The notes below the pieces were generated by a model. That model was not told the DNA's origin and ran no database searches. It worked only from the letters and a program-made list of their open reading frames with translations. Positions 15,294 to 24,164 of a DNA stretch of 64,000 bases are shown piece by piece. How positions within the stretch are numbered: the first letter of the stretch is position 1; every line of letters begins with the position of its first letter. Where the stretch lies: positions 1-64,000 of the forward strand of contig JAJZAQ010000005.1 of assembly GCA_021799355.1 (NCBI GenBank), in the 5' to 3' direction. A program made the translations under genes and the position numbers. This stretch comes from Pseudomonadota bacterium. Its GTDB lineage: Bacteria; Pseudomonadota; Gammaproteobacteria; Burkholderiales; Burkholderiaceae_C.

Positions 15294-17740
15294 TCGTAGG
15301 ACTCCCAAAGTTCTGCGGCGTGGTTTTGGCCGCGTTCACGCAGCCATTGGGCGGGCCACGCATCGCCAAGGGTCTCGCGCAGTTGCCGGATGCGCGCGAT
15401 GTCGTTTTTGCCGCTGGCCCCGACGAAGGCCAGTTCGGTGCCGGTCAGGCCAAGATCGAACAGACGGCGCCCGTCCGGGTGCATGACGTAGTACTGGCGC
15501 TTCGGAGTGGCAAAGGCCAGAATCTGGATTTGCCGGGCGTTGAGCCCCACGCCCTCATACAGGGGGCGGATGTTCTCGGTCTCGGCCTCGGGGTTGGGCA
15601 GAAAGATTTTGGTCGGACAGGACTCGAAGATCACGTCGGCGATGCCCGAGCGCACCAGATCGGTCAGGGACTGCGTGGCGAACACCACGGCGACGTTGGC
15701 CTTGCGCAGCACCTTGAGCCATTCCCGGATCTTGGCCTTGAAAGCGGGATGGCTGAGCATGATCCAGGCTTCATCGAGGATCAACAGTGTGGGCTGGCCC
15801 TTGAAGCGCTGCTCGATGCGATGAAACAGATAGGTCAGCACCGGCAGCACGAGCTTGTCGCCCTTGTTCATCAGGTGCTCCATCTCGAAGACCTGGAACA
15901 CGTCCTGCCCCAGGCTGTCGGTTTCGGCATCGAGCAGGTGGCCGGCCATGCCGCGCAGGGTGTAGGCCTGCAGGGCTTCGCGCAGGCTCTGATCCTGCAG
16001 CAGTACCAGGAAGTTGGTCAGGGTGCGCTGCGACATCTTCTCGGTCGAAGCGCCGAGCTGGGTGATCGCGCGGAACAGCTCCTGGCGATGGTGAGGCAAC
16101 ATCTTGACGCCCTGCAGCTCGCACAGTTGTTCCAGCCATTCGGCAGCCCAAACACGCTCAGCAGGCTCATCGACCCGGCCCAGTGGACAAAAGGCCAGAT
16201 CACCCTGCTCGCCCGCGATGTCGTAGTGCTCGCCGCCGGCCGCCCAGCACAGGGGCAGCATCGAATAGCCCTTGTCGAAGACGAAGACCTGTGCGCCCGG
16301 ATAACGAAATTGCTGCGCCGCCACGAGGGCCAGCAGCGTGCTCTTTCCGGCGCCGGTCGGACCGAGGATGGCACTGTGACCAAGATCGCTCGCATGCAGG
16401 CTGAGGGTGAAGGGCGTGCCCCCGTCGGTCTTGGCCTGCAGCAGCGGCGGGCTGTTCGGCGGGTAGAACGGGCAAGGATTGTGCTCTGGCCCGGCCCAGA
16501 CGGCGGTCAGCGGCAACAGGTGGGCCAGATTGAGCGTATGGAGGATGGGGCGGCGCACGTTGGCGGCGGTATTGCCGGGCAGCGTGCCGAGATAGGCCTC
16601 GACCGCGTTCACGTCCTCCACACGGGCGCCGAAGCCGCGGGTCTCGATGAGCTTGACCATTTCCCGGGTGGATTCGTCCAGGACTTCCGGGTCTTCATGC
16701 GAGAGCAGCAGGACACTGGTGTAGTAGCCGAACAGCACCATGCCGCTGGACGCTTCGGCCAGCGCCTGCACGGCGTCGTTGGCCATGCGGTCGGCGTCGG
16801 CGTTGATGTGGGTGGCCTGGCCGCCGGCGTTTTCGCGCAGCAGATTCATCATGCTCTTGCGCTTTTGTGCCCACTTGCTGCGGTATTTGTTGAGCGTCTT
16901 CTCGGCCTGGCCCGGGTCGAGATAGATGAAACGGCTGCTCCAGCGGTACGACACCGGCAATCTTGAGAGCATGTCCAGAATGCCGGGGAAACTCTCGGGC
17001 GGCAGGCCGGTCAGCGCGATGCAGGACAGGCTGCGGCGGTCGATACGCGGGATGAAGCCGGTCGTGAAATCGTACTGGCCGAGCACGGCGTCCAGGTACA
17101 TGGGCACTTGCGCCATGCGGAAGGGGCGGCGATCCGGCAACAGGTTCACGCACTGTTCCAGATGGGCCAGCAACGGACTGGTGAGGACGCCGGTGCGAGG
17201 GTCGATGTTGTCTTTGAGACGACGGATCTCCAGCAGCGTCGAGAGACGGGATTCCAGTTCCCGGATCTGCTCCTTGAAGCGTTCAAGATTGCGGCTGGCC
17301 GTGGCTTTGACCCGCCCCTCGACAAACAGATCGGCCGTTTTGCTCGCGGCGTCTGGCATGGGGAACCAGGTGACGGTGAGAATGAACCGGCTGCGGTAGC
17401 CCACGAAGCTGTGCTCGTGGCTGTTGCGGCGGACGTCGTCGATCAGTCGTGTGGTGCGGTCGGGGAACGCGCCGGGCGGGGCGTAGCCCGGTGCGGGCGC
17501 GCGCACCGCGTCGCAGTGCAGCACCCAGCCGTCGCCCAGTTTCAAGGCCGCGTTGACGCGGGCAGCCATCGCGCCGAGTTCTTCCTGCGTGGAAGAGTCC
17601 AGATCTGGGCCGTGATATTCCCAGGCGGCCATCAAACCCCCGCTCTTGGTCAGCACGATTCCGTTGTCCACCAGCGCCGCCCAGGGCAGCAGGTCGGGCA
17701 GGCTGTAGGCTGCAGAGCGGAACTCCCTCAGCGCCATCAT
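15290..17740 (-). CDS. trbE: TrbE/VirB4 conjugation ATPase
   Basis: 816 residues. The N-terminal domain (1-about 400) matches CagE/TrbE_VirB; the C-terminal RecA-like ATPase has Walker A GPTGAGKST at 460-468 and Walker B LLILDEAWIM farther on, followed by a conserved ATQS motif. VirB4 powers pilus assembly and substrate passage. The start at ATGATG overlaps the trbD stop; a much longer frame upstream is an artefact of overlap. Length is normal for TrbE. Confidence 0.95.
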   Translation of the reverse strand: MMALREFRSAAYSLPDLLPWAALVDNGIVLTKSGGLMAAWEYHGPDLDSSTQEELGAMAARVNAALKLGDGWVLHCDAVRAPAPGYAPPGAFPDRTTRLIDDVRRNSHEHSFVGYRSRFILTVTWFPMPDAASKTADLFVEGRVKATASRNLERFKEQIRELESRLSTLLEIRRLKDNIDPRTGVLTSPLLAHLEQCVNLLPDRRPFRMAQVPMYLDAVLGQYDFTTGFIPRIDRRSLSCIALTGLPPESFPGILDMLSRLPVSYRWSSRFIYLDPGQAEKTLNKYRSKWAQKRKSMMNLLRENAGGQATHINADADRMANDAVQALAEASSGMVLFGYYTSVLLLSHEDPEVLDESTREMVKLIETRGFGARVEDVNAVEAYLGTLPGNTAANVRRPILHTLNLAHLLPLTAVWAGPEHNPCPFYPPNSPPLLQAKTDGGTPFTLSLHASDLGHSAILGPTGAGKSTLLALVAAQQFRYPGAQVFVFDKGYSMLPLCWAAGGEHYDIAGEQGDLAFCPLGRVDEPAERVWAAEWLEQLCELQGVKMLPHHRQELFRAITQLGASTEKMSQRTLTNFLVLLQDQSLREALQAYTLRGMAGHLLDAETDSLGQDVFQVFEMEHLMNKGDKLVLPVLTYLFHRIEQRFKGQPTLLILDEAWIMLSHPAFKAKIREWLKVLRKANVAVVFATQSLTDLVRSGIADVIFESCPTKIFLPNPEAETENIRPLYEGVGLNARQIQILAFATPKRQYYVMHPDGRRLFDLGLTGTELAFVGASGKNDIARIRQLRETLGDAWPAQWLRERGQNHAAELWESYE

Positions 17741-18036
17741 GACCGCACCTCGCGATCCTTGGCGAAGGGGCTGGCCTGTGCCGGGTAGTAGCGGCGATAT
17801 TTGAGCAAGCGTCCGCCGGTCTTTGACAGGATGGGGTCGTAGGCGGCCGCGCGGGAGAGCGCCCACTGGCCGACCATCCACAGCGTGACGCCGATGACAG
17901 CGGCCCAGAGCTTGGCCAACGAGAAGATGAAAATGCCCGCCACGATGGCCAGCAGCAGAACCAGTTGGCGTTCACCTCCCATCATCAGGATGGGACGATT
18001 GAGCGAATCATGGATCGGGGTTTTGGTGTCGTTCAT
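17737..18036 (-). CDS. trbD: TrbD/VirB3 membrane protein
   Basis: 99 residues with the conserved N-terminus PIHDSLNRPILMMGGERQLV, then one or two membrane helices (about 26-58) and a short cytoplasmic tail. VirB3 works with VirB4 at the inner membrane. It overlaps trbE by four bases and a 63-residue gene upstream by four bases. Confidence 0.9.
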   Translation of the reverse strand: MNDTKTPIHDSLNRPILMMGGERQLVLLLAIVAGIFIFSLAKLWAAVIGVTLWMVGQWALSRAAAYDPILSKTGGRLLKYRRYYPAQASPFAKDREVRS

Positions 18037-18224
18037 TGCGGAACTCCGGTCACGCGGTCAGTGAATTCAGTGAGGTCGGCCGTGTGGCGCAGCGCCGCAA
18101 CAATCTGCGGCAACTCCCAGCCCTGCTCGACCAGGGCCTGCACGACGGCGATCAGGACTTCGGGCAGTTGGGGACGGGGAGTCGCCTCCCCGCCTTGCCC
18201 GGCCTGTGAGAGGGCGGGGTGCAT
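18033..18224 (-). CDS. Small hypothetical protein between trbC and trbD, 63 aa
   Basis: Start two bases after the trbC stop, end overlapping trbD by four. The sequence is a soluble helical protein (LPEVLIAVVQALVEQGWELP...). IncP plasmids have trbC directly followed by trbD, so this is an extra gene. No family recognised. Its tight packing supports translation. Confidence 0.6.
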   Translation of the reverse strand: MHPALSQAGQGGEATPRPQLPEVLIAVVQALVEQGWELPQIVAALRHTADLTEFTDRVTGVPQ

Positions 18225-18226
18225 CT

Positions 18227-18580
18227 TCAGAACACCAGGGCGCCGGTCAGTCCGAGCACCTGGAGGAACTTGTTGCCCAGGACGATGAAGGCCACGCCGA
18301 GTACGACGTACAAGGCCTTCTTGGCAATGCCCCCGAGTTCTTCGCCGAACACCAGGGCGGCGCCCGCAGCCAGAAAGGCAATGACGCTGATGGCCGTGGC
18401 CACCGGGCCGGTCAGGTCGTTCTGCAGGGTGCTGACCGCGCTGTCCCACGGCAAGCCGCCCGCGCCGGTGGCGAAGGCGTCGGCCATGGTGGCGGCGAAT
18501 ACGGCAGAGGCGAGCACGAGGCGCCGCACGACCGCAGCCCGCAGACGGTGGTGGATGGAAAGCGTTTTGAGACGTTTCAT
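18227..18580 (-). CDS. trbC: TrbC/VirB2 pilin precursor
   Basis: 117 residues: a long positively charged signal (cleavage near DAFA-TG, residue 37), then two hydrophobic helices (about 57-80 and 90-112) separated by a short loop with EELGGIAKK, the VirB2 pilin pattern. The upstream TraF peptidase would trim or circularise the pilin as in RP4. The repeated leader element (copy B) lies 27 bases upstream of the start. Confidence 0.9.
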   Translation of the reverse strand: MKRLKTLSIHHRLRAAVVRRLVLASAVFAATMADAFATGAGGLPWDSAVSTLQNDLTGPVATAISVIAFLAAGAALVFGEELGGIAKKALYVVLGVAFIVLGNKFLQVLGLTGALVF

Positions 18581-18607
18581 GATGAGGCCTTTCAGATTGG
18601 GGAAACA

Positions 18608-18652
18608 GACACCAGACGTTGGCGCCCTGCCCGGACTCTGCGGGGTGGGGAC
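18608..18652 (-). promoter_or_regulatory. Repeated leader element, copy B (before trbC)
   Basis: Minus strand: GTCCCCACCCCGCAGAGTCC, then GGGCAG and the stem GGCGCCA-ACGTC-TGGTGTC. Compared with copies A and E the right arm has changed at two positions to bases that still pair in RNA as G-U. The copy lies between traF and trbC, inside a run of co-directional genes. Confidence 0.75.
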
Positions 18653-18659
18653 AGATGCG

Positions 18660-19247
18660 TCAGCCGGTGATGCGGCGAATGTCATTTCGGGTGATCGGCC
18701 CCCAGTAGCGGCTGTCGAAACTCTGGGCGGCCAGCGCTGGACGATCTCCACTGCCATACATCCAGAACTGATCGGGGCCGAGGGTGAACACGCCGTGCTG
18801 GTGAGGCAGATGCACCTCTGGAAAGCTCGGGGAGCCGGGAAGCTGGCCGCTGTGAGGGAGGGTCTTGCCGTTGATGGTCACGGCCTGAGGAGTGACGGTG
18901 ATGCGGTCGCCGGGCAGACCGACGATCTGCTTGAACATCGGCATGCCGCCGCCCGGGCAGTCGCCTTTCACTTTCATATAGAAGGGGAAGGCCTGCGGCG
19001 TCACCGTCGCAGGGGGACAGAACTCGGCGCGTTCGCCGCGGACGATGCGGGAATTTGCCGTGACGGGCAGCAGGCGATACAGGCCAAGCGGCTCGCTCTC
19101 GGTCCAGTTGACCCGCCAGCCGAGCCACCCCAGGAGGTTGATGGCCAGGGCGGTCGTTGCCAGCGCCGCGATGGGGATGAGGAGGCGATGCCAGCGCGGC
19201 CGACTGCGGCATGAGATCGCCTGTTCGATGGCGTAGGGAATGCTCAT
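18660..19247 (-). CDS. traF: TraF conjugative pilin peptidase (S26 family)
   Basis: 195 residues. A membrane helix (about 22-42) is followed by SEPLGLYR (Ser51, predicted nucleophile) and FKQIVGLPGD (Lys106, general base), the two active-site boxes of TraF/signal peptidase I. Near the C-terminus, SGDRPALAAQSFDSRYWGPI corresponds to the last S26 box. TraF processes and cyclises TrbC pilin. The start overlaps the traG stop (ATGA). Confidence 0.9.
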   Translation of the reverse strand: MSIPYAIEQAISCRSRPRWHRLLIPIAALATTALAINLLGWLGWRVNWTESEPLGLYRLLPVTANSRIVRGERAEFCPPATVTPQAFPFYMKVKGDCPGGGMPMFKQIVGLPGDRITVTPQAVTINGKTLPHSGQLPGSPSFPEVHLPHQHGVFTLGPDQFWMYGSGDRPALAAQSFDSRYWGPITRNDIRRITG

Positions 19248-21178
19248 GCCAGTCTCCCCGTGCTCGTCGCCGCACCGAGCTTGATGCGCTCGGCCAGCGC
19301 TGCGTCCTGGTAATACTTGATCTTCTGGCAGTAAACGGGGGCGTGACCTGCGACGAAGACCAGCTCGTCGTCGGGCGGCAGGCGCATGCACTCGTCGGGG
19401 GTCAACAGTGGGCGCTGCACGATCTGCTCATTGGTGTTGACGTTCTGCAGCACCACCGCAAGCCGGTTGCCGCTGTATTGCCGCTGGGTGTGGCTGACGG
19501 TCGCCTGACCGGCCATCTTGCTCAGCAGCTCGGCCGTCTCGATCTTGTTCGGGGCATAGGCCACGCGGATGTGGCAGTTGCTGATGATGGATTCATCCTT
19601 GCCATAGGCGGCAAAGAGCTGGCTCAAGTCCTGCACGATCAACAGTGCCTTGAGTCCGTAGCCGGCGATGAAGGCAAGCGCCTCCTGGAAGATGTCGAGC
19701 TTGCCCAGACTGGGGAATTCGTCGAGCAGCAGCAGGAGACGATGGGGGTAGCGACTCTTGCTGGCACCGGTCGCGTCGAAGTCCATCCCTTCTGTGAGTC
19801 GGCGCACCGCCTGGTTGAGCACCAGGCGCAGCAGGGGCTTGAGGCGATCCTTGTCGCTGGGCGGCACCACCAGATACAGCGCCGTCTTCCTCGATTCCGG
19901 CTTGCCGTCCACATCAGCGCCGCCCATGATGCTTTCCAGGGTGAAATCGGAGACGCGGGTGTTGTCGGCGACGATGGGGTCGCGGTAGAGGGAGAGAAAG
20001 GACAGCGCGGTAGACAGAACGCCCGAGGCTTCGTTCGGCGCCTTGTTCAGGAAGGACTGGCTGGCCTGCGCCACGGCGGCCCAGCCGGTGCGTGCATGGG
20101 GATCGTCGGTCTGTGCGCCTTTCTCCAGGGCGACATCGCGGATGTAGGTCATCACGGCCTGCGAGCCTTCCATCGGCTCGGCGTCCTCGGCCTGGTTGCG
20201 CTCGGCCGCTTCCTTGGCGATCTCGCGGATCGGGCCGCCGTCCGAGAGGATGGCCTGCACGGTATGCAGGCAACGCAGGCGGGCGTCTGGGCTATTGCCG
20301 TCCCAATAGAGCAAGACAAACAGGACCACCCCGGTCATGAGGTCGAAGCCGGTCTTGGCCCAGTGGTCGTTCAGGCCCTTGCCGTCAGGATCGACGATCA
20401 TGGTGGCGATGTTCTGCACATCCTTGACCAGATTGCCGTCCATGCGGATTTCCTGCAAGGGGTTGAAGCGGGCGGAGTCGGGAGAGGTCGGGTCGAACTT
20501 GATGGCGCGATGCCCCAGCACCTTCTCGCGAAAGCCGCTGGTCAGCGCCCAGTTCTCGCCCTTGATGTCATGCACCAGGACGGATTGATCCCAGTTCAGC
20601 AAGGTGGGGATGACGATGCCCACGCCCTTGCCGGAGCGGGTGGGCGCGAACACCATCATGTGTTCCGGCCCCCTGTGACGCAGATAGCGCACCTGCTGGC
20701 CGTCGTTCCAGGCGCCGAACAGCACCCCGCCCTTGTTTTTGTCGTCGGGCAGGATGGCTGCGGCGGCGACTTCCGGGGCGGCAGCCCAGTGCGCCGAGCC
20801 ATGTAGATCGTTGCGTTCGGCGTCGGCCTTGCGTGAGCGGCGGTAGGCGATGCCTACGGGCAGCACCAGGGAGAGAAAGCCGCCGACGCCCATGATGAGG
20901 TGGGCGCGTTCCAGGATGTCCAGCACGGCCTGGCCGTATTCGATGCGGTTGTATTTGAAGGTCCAGATCAGGATGTCGTAGGGGGCATAGAGCCACGGCG
21001 GGATCATGGGCGCACCCAGCGCCGGGGTGAAACCGAAGGCCCAGGCGGCGTATTCGGTGGCCGCCCAGGTGGACAGCAGCACGATCATGATGAACAGGCC
21101 CAGACCCGTCCAGACGAAGCGGGTGATGTCTTTCTGCGCCTTGGGGATGTGGTAGATGGCTTCGGATGCGGTGCTCAT
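19244..21178 (-). CDS. traG: TraG/VirD4 type IV coupling protein
   Basis: 644 residues. Two or three N-terminal membrane helices (about 20-40, 55-75, 90-112) precede a RecA-like ATPase with Walker A APTRSGKGVG (near residue 183) and Walker B LLLLDEFPSLG. The all-alpha domain lies between. It brings the relaxase-DNA complex to the secretion channel. Length and motifs fit TraG of IncP-type systems. The gene follows ardC and precedes traF, as in RP4-like order. Confidence 0.95.
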   Translation of the reverse strand: MSTASEAIYHIPKAQKDITRFVWTGLGLFIMIVLLSTWAATEYAAWAFGFTPALGAPMIPPWLYAPYDILIWTFKYNRIEYGQAVLDILERAHLIMGVGGFLSLVLPVGIAYRRSRKADAERNDLHGSAHWAAAPEVAAAAILPDDKNKGGVLFGAWNDGQQVRYLRHRGPEHMMVFAPTRSGKGVGIVIPTLLNWDQSVLVHDIKGENWALTSGFREKVLGHRAIKFDPTSPDSARFNPLQEIRMDGNLVKDVQNIATMIVDPDGKGLNDHWAKTGFDLMTGVVLFVLLYWDGNSPDARLRCLHTVQAILSDGGPIREIAKEAAERNQAEDAEPMEGSQAVMTYIRDVALEKGAQTDDPHARTGWAAVAQASQSFLNKAPNEASGVLSTALSFLSLYRDPIVADNTRVSDFTLESIMGGADVDGKPESRKTALYLVVPPSDKDRLKPLLRLVLNQAVRRLTEGMDFDATGASKSRYPHRLLLLLDEFPSLGKLDIFQEALAFIAGYGLKALLIVQDLSQLFAAYGKDESIISNCHIRVAYAPNKIETAELLSKMAGQATVSHTQRQYSGNRLAVVLQNVNTNEQIVQRPLLTPDECMRLPPDDELVFVAGHAPVYCQKIKYYQDAALAERIKLGAATSTGRLA

Positions 21179-21324
21179 GGTCGTGCTGCCTGGAAAGGTT
21201 TGGGGGCGGCCCGTGACGTGGGCCAGTCGGCGTGCGCCCCGGCAAGGATCGCCAACAGGGGGGGGAAGGAATCCGGTCGCGCGCTGCGGCGGTTTTTCGC
21301 CACCGGCCGCTGGGCGTGCTGGGT

Positions 21325-23955
21325 TCAGCGTTCCATCGCCGCGGCCTTGCGGTTCGACTGGCGAAGACGAGGATGGGGACGGGCTGGGCGCTCGGGTTGG
21401 TCAGCCTCGGGCGGTTCGGAGGATTTCTCGGCGGATCGATCGGGCGCGCTGGACTTGTCCTTGCCTGCTCCCTGCTCAGCCTGGTTCATCACCTGATACT
21501 CGGCTGCCTTGCGGTCTTCCTTGTCGAGAACCTTGCGGTTTTGTTCGGCGAGGATGTCGGCAGCCAGTTTGTCGGCGCTTACGGCGTCGGCGAAGCAGTG
21601 GAACGCCAGGGCATCCGCAAGCGCTTTGGACGACACCTCACCCGCCATCTCGCTGTCCAGGATGCGGCGCGCTTCCGGCTCCTTGCCGCCATTCGCGACA
21701 AAGTTCTGGACGGCTTTTTCGTAGGCGCTGGGCTCCGTCATCTCCCGGTACTCGGCTGCGTTTCGGTCTTCCTTGGCGAGCATCTGACGATGCGCTTCGA
21801 TTGCCGGCGCGAACTTCTCTTTCAGATCGGGGTATTCATCGAGCACATGCTGAGGCGGCATGCTCTTGGGTTCCATGCCCGGCGGATGAACCGCATCAGG
21901 CATGTTGTCGTACAGCGCGTTGTTGACCCGGTTTTTGTGCATCATGCGCAGCGCATCGTTCGCGGTCGGGCCCTCGGCGTAGCCCATCAGTTCACCGCGC
22001 TGCGCGCTGCCGTTGAACACGACCCATTCCCGCCCATGGTTCGGGCCGAGTTTCTGCGCCGTGGCAACGGTGGCGAACTCGGCAAAGGTCAGTTCGTGAG
22101 GCTGCTTGGACAGCAATTCGTTTTCACGCAGAAGTGCCTCCTGCATCCTGTCGTGCGCCGGAGGCTCGGGTTGAACCTCTGGTTCACCCTTGCCGCGAAT
22201 GGCCGTCACGCCCAGACTTTTTCCATGCTCGGACATCAGAAGCTGTTTGGCCGCCTGATCGAGTTCAGCGACGCGCTCCGTGGGCGACAAGCCGTCCTTG
22301 ACGGGGACGGGAATGTCGTCCCATCCCTGTGCGATCACAAAGCCACTGGACCGGGTATTGACGTTCAGGATTTTCTCGACGGTTCCCTTGCCGTGCGTGA
22401 ACTCGCCGCCTTTGCTCTTGTCCTTGTCCAGCAGGAAGGTCTTTTCATAGGAACCGCCCTGCGTGCGCTTCCACCCGCTGGACTCCAGGGCTTCGTGCAG
22501 GGTTGGCGGTTTTCCAGTGGGTTTGCCTGCATCTGGATTCAGCCCGCCGTCCACGCTCGGGCCGATGTCTTTTTGCGGCACCAGGAAGGAATAGGTTGCC
22601 ATCTCGGTGAGCAAGCCTTCGTGCCGACCCATGAAGGGCTCGGACATGGAGACCGGCCAGCCGACGCCTTGTTTTCCGACCCAGTCCTTGACGCAGGCGG
22701 CTTCGCTCTCGCCCAGTCCGCATTCATCGCGGTTGACCAGAGCGCTGCCCCAATGCGCGGGGGCGTCGATCTCGACGGTCTTGAGCTTGCCTTGCGCTGA
22801 TTCTGGCTGCTGCGCTGGCTCTGCAGCCATCTCCGCTGCCCTTGCAGAAGCCTGCCGCTCCTGTGTGATTTGCAAGGCCTGCTCTTTGGCGAGCACATAG
22901 TCCACCGCCTTGCCCGCTTCCGCGGCAGCCCGGAAGATTTCGTTCTTGTCGTTCTTGAGCACCTTGGCCCAATCCTGAACGTAGGCGGCGTGACGTTCGG
23001 CGTCATGCGGAATGCCGGTCTGGGCGGCCGCGAACAGGCTGAACATCTCGGCGCGCAGCTCTTCCTTGGCGTAGCCCTCCGAGCCGAAGCGGTGACCACC
23101 GGTGATGCCTTCACGATTCAGACGGTGTGCTGCGCCCGTGGCATGGCCGATCTCGTGCAGCAGCGTGCCGTAGTAGCGCGCTGCGCCCTCCTCGTTGCCC
23201 AGCTCGGAATTGAAGGCGCCGCGCGGAGGGAGAACCACCTGGTCACGCTTGGGAGAATAGAAGGCGTGCTCGGGATGCTCGCCGTAGCTGAGTCCATCGC
23301 GCGCCATGGCCTCCTTGAGCGACTCGCCTCGCGTCACCGGGTCGAAGGTCGGCGCGGGTGCCAGGGGCTCCAGTTTCAGCCCCTCGCATTGTGCGACGTT
23401 GAACACGGTGTGGACGCGAGAAGTCCAGGTGTCGAGTTCGCGCGCCTTGTCCCAGCTCAGATGTTGCGGGCCTTGTTCGGTGCGGCGCTGCACGCGCAGA
23501 TCGGTGGTCTTGACGTGCAGGGTGGCGTCCTTGTCAGTCGGCATGCCGACCTCCGCCCGGCCGTTCTTCTCGCTGAACACCTTCACCCGCATGCCGTTGA
23601 GCATGACGCTGATGTCCTTGCGGGCATAAAAGGGTTGCTCTTTCCACAGCTCGACGGGCAGGCCGTGTTCGCCCTTTTTGATGCGCCCGCCCAGGGCGTT
23701 GATCTGCTTGACGGTGCCGTAGCGCGGATCGGTGTAACCCCGATCGGCTTGCTCCAGCATCAGCATGAGGCGGTTGCCGCCGCGGTATTCCCGTCCGGTT
23801 TCCATATTGCGCGGCAGACCTGCCCGCAACGCGGCAAAGGGCTTGTCCCAGGGAATCTGTCCCTGCCCCAAGGTCTGAACGAGTTTGTCGGTGAGTTCCT
23901 GGCGCAGGTCGCGCGGGGGTTTGACGGGGTGATCGGGTTTGATGTTCTCAGCCAT
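21325..23955 (-). CDS. ArdC-type antirestriction protein with zincin metallopeptidase domain and long C-terminal region
   Basis: 876 residues. The N-terminal ~150 residues match ArdC (ssDNA-binding; motif ARKDISVMLNGMRV near 110), followed by a zinc peptidase core with HEIGH at 267-271. The C-terminal ~580 residues contain repeats of short helical modules such as KEDRNAAEYREM and KEDRKAAEYQVM, and look like the large polyvalent-protein style of conjugative elements. ArdC protects incoming single-stranded DNA from host restriction. Start at ATG 23955 gives the standard N-terminus. The 146 bases before traG are non-coding. Confidence 0.85.
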   Translation of the reverse strand: MAENIKPDHPVKPPRDLRQELTDKLVQTLGQGQIPWDKPFAALRAGLPRNMETGREYRGGNRLMLMLEQADRGYTDPRYGTVKQINALGGRIKKGEHGLPVELWKEQPFYARKDISVMLNGMRVKVFSEKNGRAEVGMPTDKDATLHVKTTDLRVQRRTEQGPQHLSWDKARELDTWTSRVHTVFNVAQCEGLKLEPLAPAPTFDPVTRGESLKEAMARDGLSYGEHPEHAFYSPKRDQVVLPPRGAFNSELGNEEGAARYYGTLLHEIGHATGAAHRLNREGITGGHRFGSEGYAKEELRAEMFSLFAAAQTGIPHDAERHAAYVQDWAKVLKNDKNEIFRAAAEAGKAVDYVLAKEQALQITQERQASARAAEMAAEPAQQPESAQGKLKTVEIDAPAHWGSALVNRDECGLGESEAACVKDWVGKQGVGWPVSMSEPFMGRHEGLLTEMATYSFLVPQKDIGPSVDGGLNPDAGKPTGKPPTLHEALESSGWKRTQGGSYEKTFLLDKDKSKGGEFTHGKGTVEKILNVNTRSSGFVIAQGWDDIPVPVKDGLSPTERVAELDQAAKQLLMSEHGKSLGVTAIRGKGEPEVQPEPPAHDRMQEALLRENELLSKQPHELTFAEFATVATAQKLGPNHGREWVVFNGSAQRGELMGYAEGPTANDALRMMHKNRVNNALYDNMPDAVHPPGMEPKSMPPQHVLDEYPDLKEKFAPAIEAHRQMLAKEDRNAAEYREMTEPSAYEKAVQNFVANGGKEPEARRILDSEMAGEVSSKALADALAFHCFADAVSADKLAADILAEQNRKVLDKEDRKAAEYQVMNQAEQGAGKDKSSAPDRSAEKSSEPPEADQPERPARPHPRLRQSNRKAAAMER

Positions 23956-24091
23956 GATCAGCCTCCGTTTGCGTGTCATCTTCGAAGTCCGCGCCGAGCG
24001 CTTCGGCCGTGGCGCGGTCAGGGACGAAGATGGACTCAAACTCGGGGGCGCCGTCCGCAGGGACGACGGCTGGGGTTTCGGGGTTTTGCAT
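23948..24091 (-). CDS. Small acidic hypothetical protein, 47 aa
   Basis: Starts MQNPETPAVVPADGAPEFES after an ACAGGAG ribosome site and overlaps the ardC start by eight bases. The product is acidic (TEADHG end). Acidic DNA-mimic proteins often accompany antirestriction genes, but the similarity here is only in charge. Leader copy C precedes it. Confidence 0.5.
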   Translation of the reverse strand: MQNPETPAVVPADGAPEFESIFVPDRATAEALGADFEDDTQTEADHG

Positions 24092-24112
24092 GACGGGCTC
24101 CTGTGAGATAGG

Positions 24113-24157
24113 CCGTGGCGCACGACGCGCCACGGAGAGACTCTGTGGCGTGGGGAC
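24113..24157 (-). promoter_or_regulatory. Repeated leader element, copy C (before the ardC operon)
   Basis: Minus strand: GTCCCCACGCCACAGAGTC, TCT, then CCGTGGCGC-GTCGT-GCGCCACGG, a perfect 9-bp stem. Both arms differ from copies A and E but remain complementary, which suggests the structure, not the exact sequence, is kept. Confidence 0.7.
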
Positions 24158-24164
24158 AGGAGGC

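Noticed and set aside
15320-16966. 548-codon plus-strand frame opposite trbE
   Set aside because: trbE on the minus strand has all Walker and family motifs. The plus-strand translation has none.
19211-20806. 531-codon plus-strand frame opposite traG
   Set aside because: Shadow of the coupling protein gene; His/Gly/Arg-rich composition typical of antisense translation.
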